A DNA stretch of 56,604 nt from Streptococcus equinus. Its GTDB lineage: Bacteria; Bacillota; Bacilli; Lactobacillales; Streptococcaceae. Shown in pieces: positions 56,570 to 56,604 of the stretch; position 1 is the first letter of the stretch; each line of letters starts with the position of its first letter. The DNA lies in contig NZ_FNJK01000006.1 in NCBI RefSeq assembly GCF_900104225.1, positions 1 to 56,604 on the forward strand, written 5' to 3'. Position numbers and translations under genes: made by a program. Below the pieces are notes generated by a model. The model was not told the DNA's origin and made no database searches. It saw only the letters and a program-made list of their open reading frames with translations.

Positions 56570-56604
56570 TGGATAAGTCCTCGAGCTATTAGTATTAGTC
56601 CGCT
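56570..56604 (-). rRNA. rrl: 23S rRNA, 3' end only
   Basis: The minus strand reads CGGACTAATACTAATAGC and then TCGAGGACTTATCC, the conserved 3' end of 23S rRNA. The rest lies beyond the window. The 23S-5S spacer is about 82 bp. Confidence 0.93.

Overview
The window is chromosomal DNA of a low-GC Gram-positive coccus, most likely a Streptococcus of the bovis/equinus/gallolyticus type. The evidence is gene content and order: pbp2a-rpmG-secE, a levDEFG/levQRST/fruA fructan locus, a com(G/Y) pilus operon between rpoC and ackA, and ssbB and comGA behind SigX (cin) boxes. Other support comes from pbp1b-tyrS, adcRCB, and an LPXTG protein with a YSIRK-like signal. Species assignment is inference. Most genes lie on the minus strand, and an rRNA operon (end of 23S, 5S, tRNA-Asn) enters from the right edge.

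Layout. 1-3.5 kb: an LXG/TNT toxin gene followed by three small genes, inserted where streptococci usually carry nusG next to secE. 3.6-9.4 kb: secE, rpmG, pbp2a, a small unknown gene, an RluD-type pseudouridine synthase and a TcaA-like membrane protein. 9.4-13.5 kb: a 26-codon membrane-peptide ORF, a gene-poor stretch, groESL (CIRCE plus CtsR-like box) and an SseB-like protein with a C-x2-C-x2-C-x2-C cluster. 13.7-16.9 kb: an aromatic-amino-acid-type ABC importer whose binding protein and permease are one polypeptide, behind a ~420-nt leader. 17-28.8 kb: the mannose-family PTS levDEFG, its four-component regulator levQRST and the cell-wall fructanase fruA. 28.9-37.4 kb: HAD phosphatase, ssbB, ytpR, thioredoxin, pepA, proC, CPBP protease, an Xre/membrane-protein pair, ackA and a methyltransferase. 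37.4-41.1 kb: the competence pilus operon. 41.1-53.1 kb: DUF1033, rpoC, rpoB, pbp1b, tyrS. 53.2-56.6 kb: adcRCB, ispE, tRNA-Asn, 5S and the 23S end.

How it fits together. FruA releases fructose from extracellular fructans; LevQ and LevT are candidate sugar sensors for the LevS-LevR phosphorelay; LevDEFG imports the fructose. The levD and fruA promoters share a GTGACAAT box exactly 29 bp upstream of the -10, next to cre-like CcpA sites. This suggests common LevR activation and catabolite repression.

The most novel signals are regulatory RNAs. (1) The ABC importer is preceded by a 22-codon leader peptide containing RYYYFSFFR. It is followed by a chain of mutually exclusive hairpins ending in a terminator, which looks like classical ribosome-mediated attenuation sensing Tyr/Phe. 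(2) The ribosome-binding site of the LXG toxin gene is buried in a perfect 12-bp hairpin. A 23-codon ORF runs through that hairpin and stops immediately before the toxin ATG. (3) Several genes (pbp2a, the pseudouridine synthase, a DUF4651 gene) have extended -10 promoters 6-7 nt before the ATG, predicting leaderless mRNAs.
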